Below are positions 39,107 through 48,558 of a stretch of 64,000 nt of DNA, in pieces; position 1 is the first letter of the stretch, and every line of letters begins with the position of its first letter. The stretch is from Mesorhizobium_K sp040049215. Lineage in GTDB: Bacteria; Pseudomonadota; Alphaproteobacteria; Rhizobiales; Rhizobiaceae. Below the pieces are notes generated by a model. That model was not told where the DNA came from, searched no databases, and worked only from the letters and a program-made list of their open reading frames with translations. Location of the stretch: positions 2,418,001-2,482,000 of the forward strand of contig NZ_JBDZDN010000001.1 in the NCBI RefSeq assembly GCF_040049215.1, in the 5' to 3' direction. Position numbers and translations under genes: made by a program.

Positions 39107-39111
39107 CCGCC

Positions 39112-40275
39112 GTGGATTTTGGCCTTACCGAAGAGCAGAAGCTCATTGTGGAAACCACTCGCGCGTTCGTCGAGAACGAGCTTTACCCGCATGAACAGGA
39201 AGTCGAGCGTACGGGCGTGCTCAGGCCCGAACTCGTCGCCGAGCTGAAAGCCAAAGCGATCGAGGCGGGGCTTTACGCCGCCAACATGCCCGCCGATGTC
39301 GGCGGGGCCGGGCTCGATACGGTGACCTGGCTGCTCTACGAGAAGGAACTCGGCAAGGCCAACTACGCGCTGCACTGGACCTGCGTGGCGCGCCCCTCGA
39401 ACATCCTGCTCGCCGGCACGGCCGAGCAGCGGGAAAAATACCTGTTCCCCTGTATCCGCGGCGAGAAGTCGGACTGTCTTGCCATGACCGAGCCTGGCGC
39501 GGGCTCGGACCTGCGCGGCATGAAGGCGACCGCCACTCAGGATGGCGGCGACTGGGTGCTCAACGGCACCAAGCATTTCATCAGCCACGCCGACGTTGCC
39601 GATTTCGCCATCGTCTTCATGGCTTCTGAAGAGGAAGATTCTCCGCGCGGCAAGCGCAAGAAGATCACCGCCTTTTTCGTCGACAAGGGCACGCCCGGCT
39701 TCACCGTGCGCGACGGCTACCGCAACGTCTCGCATCGCGGCTACACCAATTCGGTGCTGGAATTCGACGACTGCCGGCTGCCGGCAGCCCAGGTTCTCGG
39801 CGAGGTCCACAAGGGTTTCGAGGTCGCCAATTCATGGCTCGGGGCGACGCGGCTGCAGGTCGGCGCGACCTGCCTCGGCCGCGCCGAACGGGCGCTCGGC
39901 CACGCCATCGACTATGCCGCGCAGCGCGAACAGTTCGGCCAGCAGATCGGCAAGTTCCAGGGTGTGTCTTTCAAGCTCGCCGACATGGCGACGGAACTAA
40001 AGGCCGCCGAACTAATGATCCTCGAAGCCGCCTGGAAATACGACCACGGCACGGTGACCGATCAGGACATGGCTATGGCCAAGCTGAAGGCTACCGAGAT
40101 GCTCGCCTTCGTCGCCGACGAGGCGATCCAGATCCATGGCGGCATGGGGTTGATGGACGACCTGCCGCTGGAGCGCATCTGGCGCGACGCGCGCGTCGAG
40201 CGCATCTGGGAAGGCACCAGCGAGATCCAGCGTCACATCATTTCGCGCGCGCTGCTGAGGGCCGTCGGCGGATGA
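39112..40275 (+). CDS. acyl-CoA dehydrogenase, butyrobetainyl/crotonobetainyl-CoA type
   Basis: The start is GTG 39112 (VDFGLTEEQKLIVET), 5 bases after the carnitine dehydrogenase stop, with the ribosome site inside its Lys-rich tail. The 387-residue FAD enzyme shows CLAMTEPGAGSDLRGM (about 123-138), HFISHADVADFAIVF, REQFGQQIGKFQGVSF and QIHGGMGLMDDLPLERIWRD with WEGTSEIQRHII near the end. In context it probably oxidises gamma-butyrobetainyl-CoA to crotonobetainyl-CoA, as BbsA/CaiA-type enzymes do; specificity is inferred. It overlaps the next gene by 4 bases (ATGA). Confidence 0.9.
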   Translation: MDFGLTEEQKLIVETTRAFVENELYPHEQEVERTGVLRPELVAELKAKAIEAGLYAANMPADVGGAGLDTVTWLLYEKELGKANYALHWTCVARPSNILLAGTAEQREKYLFPCIRGEKSDCLAMTEPGAGSDLRGMKATATQDGGDWVLNGTKHFISHADVADFAIVFMASEEEDSPRGKRKKITAFFVDKGTPGFTVRDGYRNVSHRGYTNSVLEFDDCRLPAAQVLGEVHKGFEVANSWLGATRLQVGATCLGRAERALGHAIDYAAQREQFGQQIGKFQGVSFKLADMATELKAAELMILEAAWKYDHGTVTDQDMAMAKLKATEMLAFVADEAIQIHGGMGLMDDLPLERIWRDARVERIWEGTSEIQRHIISRALLRAVGG

Positions 40276-42401
40276 GCCGCCTCGACCGACTTCTGCGCCC
40301 CAAATCCATCGCCGTCATCGGCGGCGGCTTCTTCACGCCCAACGTCATCAAGCAGAGCCTGAAGATGGGCTTTGCCGGCGACATCTGGCCGGTCCATCAT
40401 GAGAAGGACGAGGTGGCGGGCGTGCGCGCCTTCCGCTCGATCGCCGACCTGCCGGGCGCGCCGGATGCGACCTTCATCGGGGTCAACCGCAACCTCACCA
40501 TCGACATGCTGAAGGCGCTGCGCCAGCGCGGCGCGGGCGGCGCGATCTGCTTCGCCGCCGGTTTTCGCGAGACGGCGCATTACGACCCGGACGGCTCTCG
40601 GCTGCAGGACGCGCTGATCGAGGCGGCCGGCGACATGCCGGTCATCGGGCCGAACTGTTACGGCCTCATCAACTACGCAGACGGCGCGCTGCTGTGGCCG
40701 GACCAGCATGGCGGGCGGCGGCTGAAGGAGGGCGAGACGGGGGCCGCGATCATCACGCAGTCGTCCAACATCGCCTGCAACCTGACCATGCAGACGCGGG
40801 GCCTGCCGCTTGCATTCCTGATGACGGCCGGCAACCAGGCGCAGACCGGCATCTCGGAAATGGCGTTGGGATTGATCGAGGATAGCAGGGTTTCTTCGCT
40901 CGGCCTGCACATTGAGGGTTTCGATTCCGTCGCCGGTTTCGAGCGTCTGGCGGCGCGTGCGCGGGAGCTTAACAAACCGATCGTCGCGATGAAGGTCGGC
41001 CGGTCCGAGCAGGCGAGGGCCGGAACCGTCTCGCATACGGCCTCGCTCGCCGGCTCCGACGCGGCTTCCGACGCTTTCCTGAAGCGCCTCGGCATTGCCC
41101 GGGTCGACACAATCCCTTCCTTCCTTGAGACGCTGAAGCTTTTCCACGCCGTGGGACCGCTGGCGAGCAACACGCTGTCCTCCATGAGCTGTTCCGGCGG
41201 CGAAGCGTCGGTGATGGCGGATGCGGCGGTGGGCCGCCCGGTCTTCTTCCCCGCACTGGCCGACGAGCACCGCGCGCGCGTCGAAGAAACGCTCGGGCCA
41301 TTGGTCGCGGTCGCCAATCCGCTCGACTACAACACTTACATCTGGGCCAAGGAGGAGGCGCTGACCGCGACCTTCACGGCGATGGTGTCGGGCGGCTTCG
41401 GCCTCAACATGCTGGTGCTCGACTTCCCGCGCACCGACCGCTGCTCGGACGCTGACTGGTGGTTTACGGTCAACGCCTTCGGCAAGGCGCTGAAGACCAA
41501 CGGGGCGAAGGGCGCGATCGTCGCATCGATGGGCGAGAACCTGCCGGAAGGTCATGCCGAAGAACTGCTGCGCCGCGGCATCGTGCCGATCCTCGGCATT
41601 GCGGAAGCGATGGATGCGGCGACGGCGGCGGCGTTTGTGGGAGAGGCGTGGCGTTGGCCAGTACCGCACTCATACTGGATATCGGAAACGCGAGCGAGAT
41701 TGGATGAGATACGTGACCGTCTAGGCCATGCCAAAGACACTGTGGGTGCAGGTCGTACCGTGCTGACAGAATCGGTTGCCAAGTCCCAACTGCACGGCAT
41801 TGGTTTGTCCATACCGGTTGGGCGTGAAGTGGCTACCGTCACTGATGCGGTTAAAGCTGCTCAGCAGATAGGCTTCCCGGTCGCTCTGAAAGCCCTTGGC
41901 GTCGCGCACAAGTCGGAAGTGGGCGCCGTCAAGCTCAACCTCAAAGACGAGGTGTCGGTGCGTGCCGCAGGCGAACAGCTCAGAGGCCTCGGCAGTGGCC
42001 TCTACGTCGAGCGCATGGTGGAAGGCGCCGTCGCCGAACTCATCGTCGGCGTCACGCACGATCCACTTTTCGGGCCGGTCATGACCGTCGGCGCGGGCGG
42101 CGTCTTGGTGGAGCTTTTGAAAGATTCCGTGACATTGCTAATGCCGCCGACTCGGACGGAAATCGAAACCGCGCTCGAAAGCTTGAAGATGTTCCCGCTG
42201 CTCGACGGCTTTCGTGGTCGCCCCAAGGCAGACTTGGATGCCGCCATTGAGGCGATCGCCAACATCGCCGATTTCGCGCTGACTCGCGGCAATGTGCTCG
42301 CCGAACTTGATATTAATCCGCTGATCGTCTGCGCGGAGGGCAAGGGCGCCTGGGTGGCGGACGCACTGCTCGTAACAAGAGAAATAGCTGGGGAGTCATA
42401 G
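40272..42401 (+). CDS. ADP-forming acyl-CoA synthetase (CoA-binding plus ATP-grasp), carnitine/betaine-CoA ligase candidate
   Basis: The 709-residue protein combines a CoA-binding Rossmann domain (about 7-130; PKSIAVIGGGFFTP), succinyl-CoA ligase-like domains (about 145-460) with GTVSHTASLAGSDAASDAF, which holds the phospho-His, and an ATP-grasp domain (about 490-700; FPVALKALGVAHKSEVGAVK, ILIV-like VGVTHDPLFGPVMTVGAGG, LAELDINPLIV). Such enzymes form acyl-CoA with ATP -> ADP + Pi. Its place between acyl-CoA dehydrogenase and CaiD-like genes suggests butyrobetaine or carnitine activation. From about 41650 onward codon use changes (more A/T-ending codons), hinting at a recombined 3' half. Confidence 0.88.
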   Translation: MSRLDRLLRPKSIAVIGGGFFTPNVIKQSLKMGFAGDIWPVHHEKDEVAGVRAFRSIADLPGAPDATFIGVNRNLTIDMLKALRQRGAGGAICFAAGFRETAHYDPDGSRLQDALIEAAGDMPVIGPNCYGLINYADGALLWPDQHGGRRLKEGETGAAIITQSSNIACNLTMQTRGLPLAFLMTAGNQAQTGISEMALGLIEDSRVSSLGLHIEGFDSVAGFERLAARARELNKPIVAMKVGRSEQARAGTVSHTASLAGSDAASDAFLKRLGIARVDTIPSFLETLKLFHAVGPLASNTLSSMSCSGGEASVMADAAVGRPVFFPALADEHRARVEETLGPLVAVANPLDYNTYIWAKEEALTATFTAMVSGGFGLNMLVLDFPRTDRCSDADWWFTVNAFGKALKTNGAKGAIVASMGENLPEGHAEELLRRGIVPILGIAEAMDAATAAAFVGEAWRWPVPHSYWISETRARLDEIRDRLGHAKDTVGAGRTVLTESVAKSQLHGIGLSIPVGREVATVTDAVKAAQQIGFPVALKALGVAHKSEVGAVKLNLKDEVSVRAAGEQLRGLGSGLYVERMVEGAVAELIVGVTHDPLFGPVMTVGAGGVLVELLKDSVTLLMPPTRTEIETALESLKMFPLLDGFRGRPKADLDAAIEAIANIADFALTRGNVLAELDINPLIVCAEGKGAWVADALLVTREIAGES

Positions 42402-43184
42402 ATGACCGACGTGATCACCACGCGCCGCGAGGGCGCGATCCTCGAAGTCACGCTCGACCGGCCGAAGGCCAACGCCATTGACCTCGCCACCTCGCGACTG
42501 ATGGGCGAGACCTTCAAGGCTTTCCGCGACGATCCGGAGTTGCGCGTGGCTATCGTGAAGACCGCCGGCGACAAGTTCTTCTGCGCGGGCTGGGACCTCA
42601 AGGCCGCGGCTGCCGGCGATGCGGTCGACGGCGACTATGGCGTCGGCGGTTTCGGCGGGCTGCAGGAACTGCGCGACATGAACAAGCCTGTCATCGCTTG
42701 TGTCAACGGTATGGCTGTCGGCGGCGGTTTCGAGCTGGCGCTGTCCTGCGACCTGATCTTGGCCTCCGACCACTCAAGCTTCGCGCTGCCCGAAATCCGC
42801 GCCGGCACGTTGGCCGATGCCGCCACGGTGAAGCTGCCGAAACGCATTCCGTACCATGTCGCCATGGACCTGCTGTTCACCGGCCGCTGGATGGATGTGC
42901 AGGAGGCTCACCGCTGGGGGTTGGTCAACGAGGTGCTGCCCAAGGAAAAGCTCGAGGACCGTGTCTGGGAGATCGCGCGGTTGCTCGCATCAGGCCCGCC
43001 GCTGGTCTTTGCGGCGATCAAGGAAGTCGCCCGCGAGGCGGAGGCGCTGACCTTCCGCGATGCGATGAACCGCATCACGAAGCGCCAGTTCCGCACAGTC
43101 GACGAACTCTACGGCTCGCAGGACAATCTCGAGGGCTTCAAGGCATTCGCCGAGAAGCGCGACCCGGTCTGGAAGGGCCGATAG
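42402..43184 (+). CDS. caiD: carnitinyl-CoA dehydratase / enoyl-CoA hydratase
   Basis: The 260-residue crotonase-fold protein strongly resembles E. coli CaiD: LEVTLDRPKANAID (about 15-28), FFCAGWDLKAAA (oxyanion hole, about 62-73), NGMAVGGGFELALSCD (about 104-119), SFALPEIRAG, and the identical C-terminal FAEKRDPVWKGR. It interconverts L-carnitinyl-CoA and crotonobetainyl-CoA. The start abuts the ligase stop directly. With the ligase and acyl-CoA dehydrogenase it would let the cell feed butyrobetaine, crotonobetaine or D-carnitine into L-carnitine oxidation. It is the last gene of the operon and converges on the deaminase gene, 2 bases away. Confidence 0.9.
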   Translation: MTDVITTRREGAILEVTLDRPKANAIDLATSRLMGETFKAFRDDPELRVAIVKTAGDKFFCAGWDLKAAAAGDAVDGDYGVGGFGGLQELRDMNKPVIACVNGMAVGGGFELALSCDLILASDHSSFALPEIRAGTLADAATVKLPKRIPYHVAMDLLFTGRWMDVQEAHRWGLVNEVLPKEKLEDRVWEIARLLASGPPLVFAAIKEVAREAEALTFRDAMNRITKRQFRTVDELYGSQDNLEGFKAFAEKRDPVWKGR

Positions 43185-43186
43185 GC

Positions 43187-43780
43187 TTAGCTTAGTGGTA
43201 TGTCGTTGTCGGTCTTGCCCGACTGATAGGTAGCCGACAGCCTGTCGTAGGTCGCGGCGACGGTGCTGATGCGCGCCTCGAGCCGCGACCGCTCGGCTTC
43301 CGGCAGGCCAAGGACAAGCTTCCGGATCGAATAGCTTTTCCAGTAGGCGTTCTCGGCGCGGTAGCCGCCGGGGTCGAGCGTGAAGACCTCCTTCAGGATC
43401 TTGAGGTCATGCGGAATGGCAAAGCTGTCGCGTGAATCCTCGTGGCTGAAGAGGTAGTAGAAATTGTCAAAGCCGGTCCAGGTGATCGCCGACAGGCAGA
43501 GAGAGCAGGGCTCGTGCGTGGCGATGAAGATCGCGTCCCTGGTATCGACGCGCTCGGCCTTCGGCATTTCGTAGAAACGCTTCAGGCAATGGACCTCGCC
43601 GTGCCAGAGCGGGTTCTCGATCTCGTTGTTGGTTTCGGCAATAACCAGCGAGCGGTCGTCCTTGCGCAGGATCGCCGCGCCGAACAGCTTGTTGCCATGC
43701 GCCACGCCCTCGGCCGTCCTCGGCACGATATCGTGTTCGATCACATCGAGCAGGCGGTCGATCAGGGAAGGCTCTGCCAT
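43187..43780 (-). CDS. nucleoside/CMP-type deaminase family protein
   Basis: The 197-residue protein contains the zinc deaminase signature: HGEVHCLKRF (about 59-68, His and proton-shuttle Glu) and THEPCSLCLSAI (about 88-99, two Cys). An N-terminal helix (about 5-20) and a long C-terminal helical part extend it beyond cytidine deaminases, closer to guanine deaminase-like and related tRNA/riboflavin deaminases. It is the last gene of the leftward purine operon, 10 bases after allA, so a purine or ureide-related amine is the likely substrate. Exact role not identified. Confidence 0.8.
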   Translation of the reverse strand: MAEPSLIDRLLDVIEHDIVPRTAEGVAHGNKLFGAAILRKDDRSLVIAETNNEIENPLWHGEVHCLKRFYEMPKAERVDTRDAIFIATHEPCSLCLSAITWTGFDNFYYLFSHEDSRDSFAIPHDLKILKEVFTLDPGGYRAENAYWKSYSIRKLVLGLPEAERSRLEARISTVAATYDRLSATYQSGKTDNDIPLS

Positions 43781-43790
43781 CGGTCAGCTT

Positions 43791-44281
43791 TCACGAGAGT
43801 CGGATTTCGAAGGGGCTGGGGAAATGGAACTCTTCCAGATTGTCGCCGTCGCCGCCGCGGTCGACGATCAAAAAATCCTGCGACTCGCCGATCGGCGTCA
43901 AAACGCCATGCCAGCGGTTGCGCGGATAGTTCACGCCCTGGCCCGACTGCGTGAGGAAAGCATGCGGCGTGCTGGGCGCGCCGCTCTCGTCATGGCAGAC
44001 GACTACCAGGAAAGGGCGCGGCGAGAGCGGGATGAAGGCCTGGCTGCCAAGAGGATGGCGCTCGACCATCGTCAGCTTCAGCGGGAAGTCGTAGGGGGTC
44101 GCCTTGGCCAGGCTGATCAGCACATGACCGTTCGGTCCGGCGGCTTCCGCTCTTGCCAGCGCATGATAACGCTCGGTCTTGCCGCCGTTGATTGGGTAAT
44201 GCAGGTCGCCGCCAGCGTCGATCACGTCGCCGAACGGCGCGAAGCTTTCGCGCGTCAGCGGCCGCGCCGTGATCGTCTTGC

Positions 44282-44285
<4 letters not shown>
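43791..44285 (-). CDS. allA: ureidoglycolate lyase
   Basis: The 164-residue protein starts at 44285, overlapping the end of allE by 4 bases (ATGA). Hallmarks are the N-terminal ARPLTRESFAPFGDVID, ERHPLGSQAFIPLSPRPFLVVV (about 77-98) and YPRNRWHGVL (about 124-133). AllA splits (S)-ureidoglycolate into glyoxylate and urea. The open frame continues much further upstream in the same frame, but that part is antisense or shifted reading of allE. The gene is the penultimate one of the leftward purine operon. Confidence 0.93.
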
Positions 44286-45115
<830 letters not shown>

Positions 45116-45124
45116 GTTGTCCTC

Positions 45125-46543
45125 TCAGGAAGGCAGGATTTCGCGAAGCCTGAGCAGCGCGATGCGTTCGACCTGTTTGCAGGCCGTTTCGAATTCCGTG
45201 GCCCGGTCGTTGCCGATGCGTGCCTCGAAGGCCGCGAGAATCTCGTCCTTGGTCTTGCCCTTGACGGCGATGATGAAGGGGAAGCCGAAGGTCGAGACGT
45301 AGGCTGAATTGAGCTTCGAGAAAAGCTCGCGTTCGGCGTCGGTCAGCGCGTCGAGGCCTGCGGATGCCTGTTCCCTGGTGGATTCCGCCGTCAGGCGCCT
45401 GGCCGCGGCGAGCTTGCCGGCGAGATCGGGGTGAGCGTTCAGCACGCCGAGCCTCTCCTTGTGGCTTGCCGCCCGGAAGATGCGGCAGAGCGCGTTGTGC
45501 AGGCCACCTGCAGTGTCGTGGGCAGGCCCGAGCTCCAGTGCATAAGCGCGTTCGGCGATCCACGGCGAATGTTCGAAGATGCCGCCGAACAGCGATACGA
45601 ACGTGTCGAGGTCCATCCTGGAAGGTCTTATTGCCGGCAAGTGGAAAGGATGCGTCTCACTCCAGTGGCGTGCGATGTCGATACGCCGCGCCAGCCAGAC
45701 CTTATCGTGGCCTTTGACGTAGTCGATGAAGCGCTTCAGCGCGGCAGCACGGCCCGGCCGGCCGACGAGCCGGCAATGCAGGCCGATGTTCATCATGCGC
45801 GGACGGCCCGCCTTGCCTTCGGCGTAGAGCGTGTCGAAACTGTCCTTCAGGTAGGCGAAGAACTGGTCGCCGGAATTGAAGCCCTGAGGCGTGGCGAAGC
45901 GCATGTCGTTGGCGTCGAGCGTGTAGGGGATGATCAGTTGCGCGCGGCCCTGGTGCTCGAACCAGTAGGGCAGTTCGTCGTCATAGGTGTCGGAGACATA
46001 GTCGAAGCCGCCTTCCTCGACCGCCAGCCGCACCGTGTTGACCGAGCTGCGCCCGGTGTACCATCCAACAGGGCGCTCGCCGGTCACCTCGCGGTGAAGC
46101 TTGATCGCCTCCGCCATGTGGCGACGCTCGTCCTCGATCGAATAGTCGCGGTAGTCGATCCATTTCAGCCCGTGCGAGGCGATCTCCCAGCCGGCCTCCT
46201 GCATGGCTGACACCTGGTCGGGCGAGCGCGCGAGCGCCGTGGCCACGCCATATACGGTAGCGGGAACGTCGGCCTCGGTGAACATGCGGTGAAGCCGCCA
46301 GAAGCCGGCGCGAGCGCCGTATTCGTAGATCGACTCCATGTTCCAGTGGCGCATGCCAACCCACGGTGCCGCGCCGACGATTTCGGACAGGAATGCCTCT
46401 GAAGCCGCGTCGCCGTGCAGCACGCAGTTTTCGCCGCCTTCCTCGTAATTGACGACAAACTGCACTGCGACATGCGCGCCATCAGGCCATTTTGGGTCTG
46501 GCGGGTTGCGGCCGTAACCGCGCATGTCTCGTTCGTAACGCAT
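45125..46543 (-). CDS. puuE-uraD: PuuE-UraD fusion: allantoinase and OHCU decarboxylase
   Basis: The 472-residue protein joins two purine enzymes. Residues about 1-300 are a PuuE-type polysaccharide-deacetylase-fold allantoinase (MRYERDMRGYGRNPPDPKWP, NYEEGGENCVLHGD, WYTGRSSVNTVRLA, YTLDANDMRFATPQGFN, GLHCRLVGRPGRAAALKRF). Residues about 310-472 are UraD, the 2-oxo-4-hydroxy-4-carboxy-5-ureidoimidazoline decarboxylase (VSLFGGIFEHSPWIAERAY, LNAHPDLAGKLAAAR with catalytic His, STFGFPFIIAVKGK). Start 46543 fits PuuE homologues; an in-frame ATG at 46600 is possible. The fusion links two consecutive steps around allantoin. It is divergent from uraH. Confidence 0.92.
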   Translation of the reverse strand: MRYERDMRGYGRNPPDPKWPDGAHVAVQFVVNYEEGGENCVLHGDAASEAFLSEIVGAAPWVGMRHWNMESIYEYGARAGFWRLHRMFTEADVPATVYGVATALARSPDQVSAMQEAGWEIASHGLKWIDYRDYSIEDERRHMAEAIKLHREVTGERPVGWYTGRSSVNTVRLAVEEGGFDYVSDTYDDELPYWFEHQGRAQLIIPYTLDANDMRFATPQGFNSGDQFFAYLKDSFDTLYAEGKAGRPRMMNIGLHCRLVGRPGRAAALKRFIDYVKGHDKVWLARRIDIARHWSETHPFHLPAIRPSRMDLDTFVSLFGGIFEHSPWIAERAYALELGPAHDTAGGLHNALCRIFRAASHKERLGVLNAHPDLAGKLAAARRLTAESTREQASAGLDALTDAERELFSKLNSAYVSTFGFPFIIAVKGKTKDEILAAFEARIGNDRATEFETACKQVERIALLRLREILPS

Positions 46544-46708
46544 ATGTTTCTGTTGCCTGTCGGGTGCATCTTCAGGATAAACAATGGATGTGCCGGACAT
46601 TCCCTCGAAAATTTTTGAAAGTCTTTTTGTCGCGCTCCGCTTCACCCAGCCGATAGCATGGCCTTTAATGGGGCAGAATACGCATTCGATCGCAGGAAGG
46701 AGGGACCA

Positions 46709-47074
46709 ATGGCGAAAGCCGATGGCGGTCGCCTGACGACCCACGTTCTCGATACCGCTTCCGGCCTGCCCGCGGCAGGGTTGAAGATCGCGCTCTATCG
46801 CATTATCGGCAACTCGCACCGCAAGATCCACGAGGCGGTCACCAACGCCGACGGACGGTGCGACGCGCCTTTGCTCGAAGGAAAGACCTTCCAGGCCGGT
46901 CAGTACGAGCTGGTCTTCTTCGCTGGAGACTATCTGCGGACCACCGGCGCGGCGCTGCCAGATCCGCCCTTTCTCGACCAGATCCCGATCCGTTTCGGCA
47001 TGGCCGAGGCCAGGCACTACCACGTGCCGCTGCTGCTTTCGCCTTACGGCTACTCGACCTACAGGGGCAGTTGA
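46709..47074 (+). CDS. uraH: 5-hydroxyisourate hydrolase
   Basis: ATG 46709 follows GGAAGGAGGG. The 121-residue transthyretin-like protein shows THVLDTASGLPAAGLKIALY (about 11-30) with catalytic His, and the C-terminal family tag PLLLSPYGYSTYRGS (YRGS). It hydrolyses 5-hydroxyisourate, the product of urate oxidation, to OHCU, which UraD then decarboxylates. It starts a rightward operon with xdhA, 2 bases downstream, and is divergent from the puuE-uraD gene. Confidence 0.96.
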   Translation: MAKADGGRLTTHVLDTASGLPAAGLKIALYRIIGNSHRKIHEAVTNADGRCDAPLLEGKTFQAGQYELVFFAGDYLRTTGAALPDPPFLDQIPIRFGMAEARHYHVPLLLSPYGYSTYRGS

Positions 47075-47076
47075 GC

Positions 47077-48558
47077 ATGGCGAAGCCGAAAATCCGGTCC
47101 GAACTGCGTTTCATCCTCAACGGCGAGGATGTCGCGCTCTGCGATGTCGCCCCCGGCGAGACGCTGCTCGACTATCTGAGGCTGCGCCGTTCGCTGCGCG
47201 GCACCAAGGAAGGTTGCGCGGAGGGCGACTGCGGCGCCTGCACGGTGCTGGTCGGCAAGCTTTCAGGCGGAAAGCTCGTCTACGAAAGCGTCAACGCCTG
47301 CATCCGTTTCCTCGGCTCGCTCGACGGCTGCCACGTGGTGACGGTGGAACATCTGCGCGGCGAAGCCGGCAGGCTGCATCCGGTGCAGCAGGCAATGGTC
47401 GATTTCCATGGCTCGCAATGCGGCTTCTGCACGCCGGGCTTCGTCATGTCGCTCTATGGTTTGTGGATGCGCTCGCCCGCTCCGTCGGTCGCGGCGATCG
47501 AGAAGGCGCTGCAGGGCAATCTCTGCCGCTGTACGGGCTATGAAGCGATCGTGCGCGCGGCCAGGGCGATTTCGAATTATGGCCAGGTTGCGAGGGACCC
47601 GCTTGCCGTCGAGCGCAAGCGCGTGACGGCCAGGCTGGCGGCGCTTCGCGACGGCGCGCGGGTCGAGATCGGCGAGGGCAGGCGGCGGCTGGTCGTGCCG
47701 GCCTCGGTCGATGATTTCGCCGCCATTCTCGACAAGGAGCCGAATGCCACTGTTGTCGCCGGCTCGACCGATGTCGGGCTCTGGGTGACCAAGCACATGC
47801 GCGACATCTCGCCGGCTATCTTCATCGGTGGCCTCGAAGGATTGCGCATCATCTCCGAAGAGGAGGGCCTCATCACCATCGGCGCCGGCGTCACCTACAC
47901 GGAAACCTTCGCCATGCTGGCAAGACGCATTCCGGCGATGGGCCCCCTATTCGACCGCATTGGCGGCGAGCAGGTGCGCAACATGGGCACGATCGGCGGC
48001 AATATCGCCAACGGCTCACCGATCGGCGATACGCCGCCGCCGCTGATTGCGCTCGGCGCGACGTTGACCCTGCGCAGGGGCAAGCAGCGGCGCACGATTC
48101 CGCTGGAGGAATTCTTCATCGCCTATGGCAAGCAGGACCGCCGGCCGGGCGAATTCGTCGAGGCGGTGCATGTGCCGGTGCCCGCGAAGGGCGTGCACTT
48201 CGCCGTCCACAAGGTCACCAAGCGCCGCGACGAGGACATCACCGCCACGCTCGGCGCCTTCCACCTGACGCTGGCCAAAAACAGAACGGTGGCGTCGATC
48301 CGCATCGCCTATGGCGGCATGGCGGCGACGCCGAAGCGGGCGCGCGCGGTGGAAGCGGCGCTGCTCGGCAAGCCCTGGACGGAGGCGACCGTCGAGGCGG
48401 CGCTGCCGGCTTACGATCTCGACTTCGCGCCGCTGACCGACATGCGTGCCTCGGCGGAATACCGGGCGCTGGCGGCGAAGAACCTGCTCAGGCGCTTCTT
48501 CGCCGAGACCACAGGCACGAAGGCGCCGCTCACGGTCATGCGGCAAGAGGCGGCCTGA
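47077..48558 (+). CDS. xdhA: xanthine dehydrogenase small subunit (2Fe-2S and FAD)
   Basis: The 493-residue subunit carries both [2Fe-2S] domains: CAEGDCGACTVLVG (about 46-60) with CIRFLGSLDGCHV, then QCGFCTPGFVMSL (about 112-124) with LCRCTGYEAIV (about 148-158). FAD-binding follows: ATVVAGSTDVGLWV, GLEGLRIIS and NMGTIGGNIANGSPIGD (about 305-321). It passes electrons from the molybdenum subunit to NAD+. It starts 2 bases after uraH and its stop overlaps the xdhB start (TGATG). Confidence 0.96.
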   Translation: MAKPKIRSELRFILNGEDVALCDVAPGETLLDYLRLRRSLRGTKEGCAEGDCGACTVLVGKLSGGKLVYESVNACIRFLGSLDGCHVVTVEHLRGEAGRLHPVQQAMVDFHGSQCGFCTPGFVMSLYGLWMRSPAPSVAAIEKALQGNLCRCTGYEAIVRAARAISNYGQVARDPLAVERKRVTARLAALRDGARVEIGEGRRRLVVPASVDDFAAILDKEPNATVVAGSTDVGLWVTKHMRDISPAIFIGGLEGLRIISEEEGLITIGAGVTYTETFAMLARRIPAMGPLFDRIGGEQVRNMGTIGGNIANGSPIGDTPPPLIALGATLTLRRGKQRRTIPLEEFFIAYGKQDRRPGEFVEAVHVPVPAKGVHFAVHKVTKRRDEDITATLGAFHLTLAKNRTVASIRIAYGGMAATPKRARAVEAALLGKPWTEATVEAALPAYDLDFAPLTDMRASAEYRALAAKNLLRRFFAETTGTKAPLTVMRQEAA

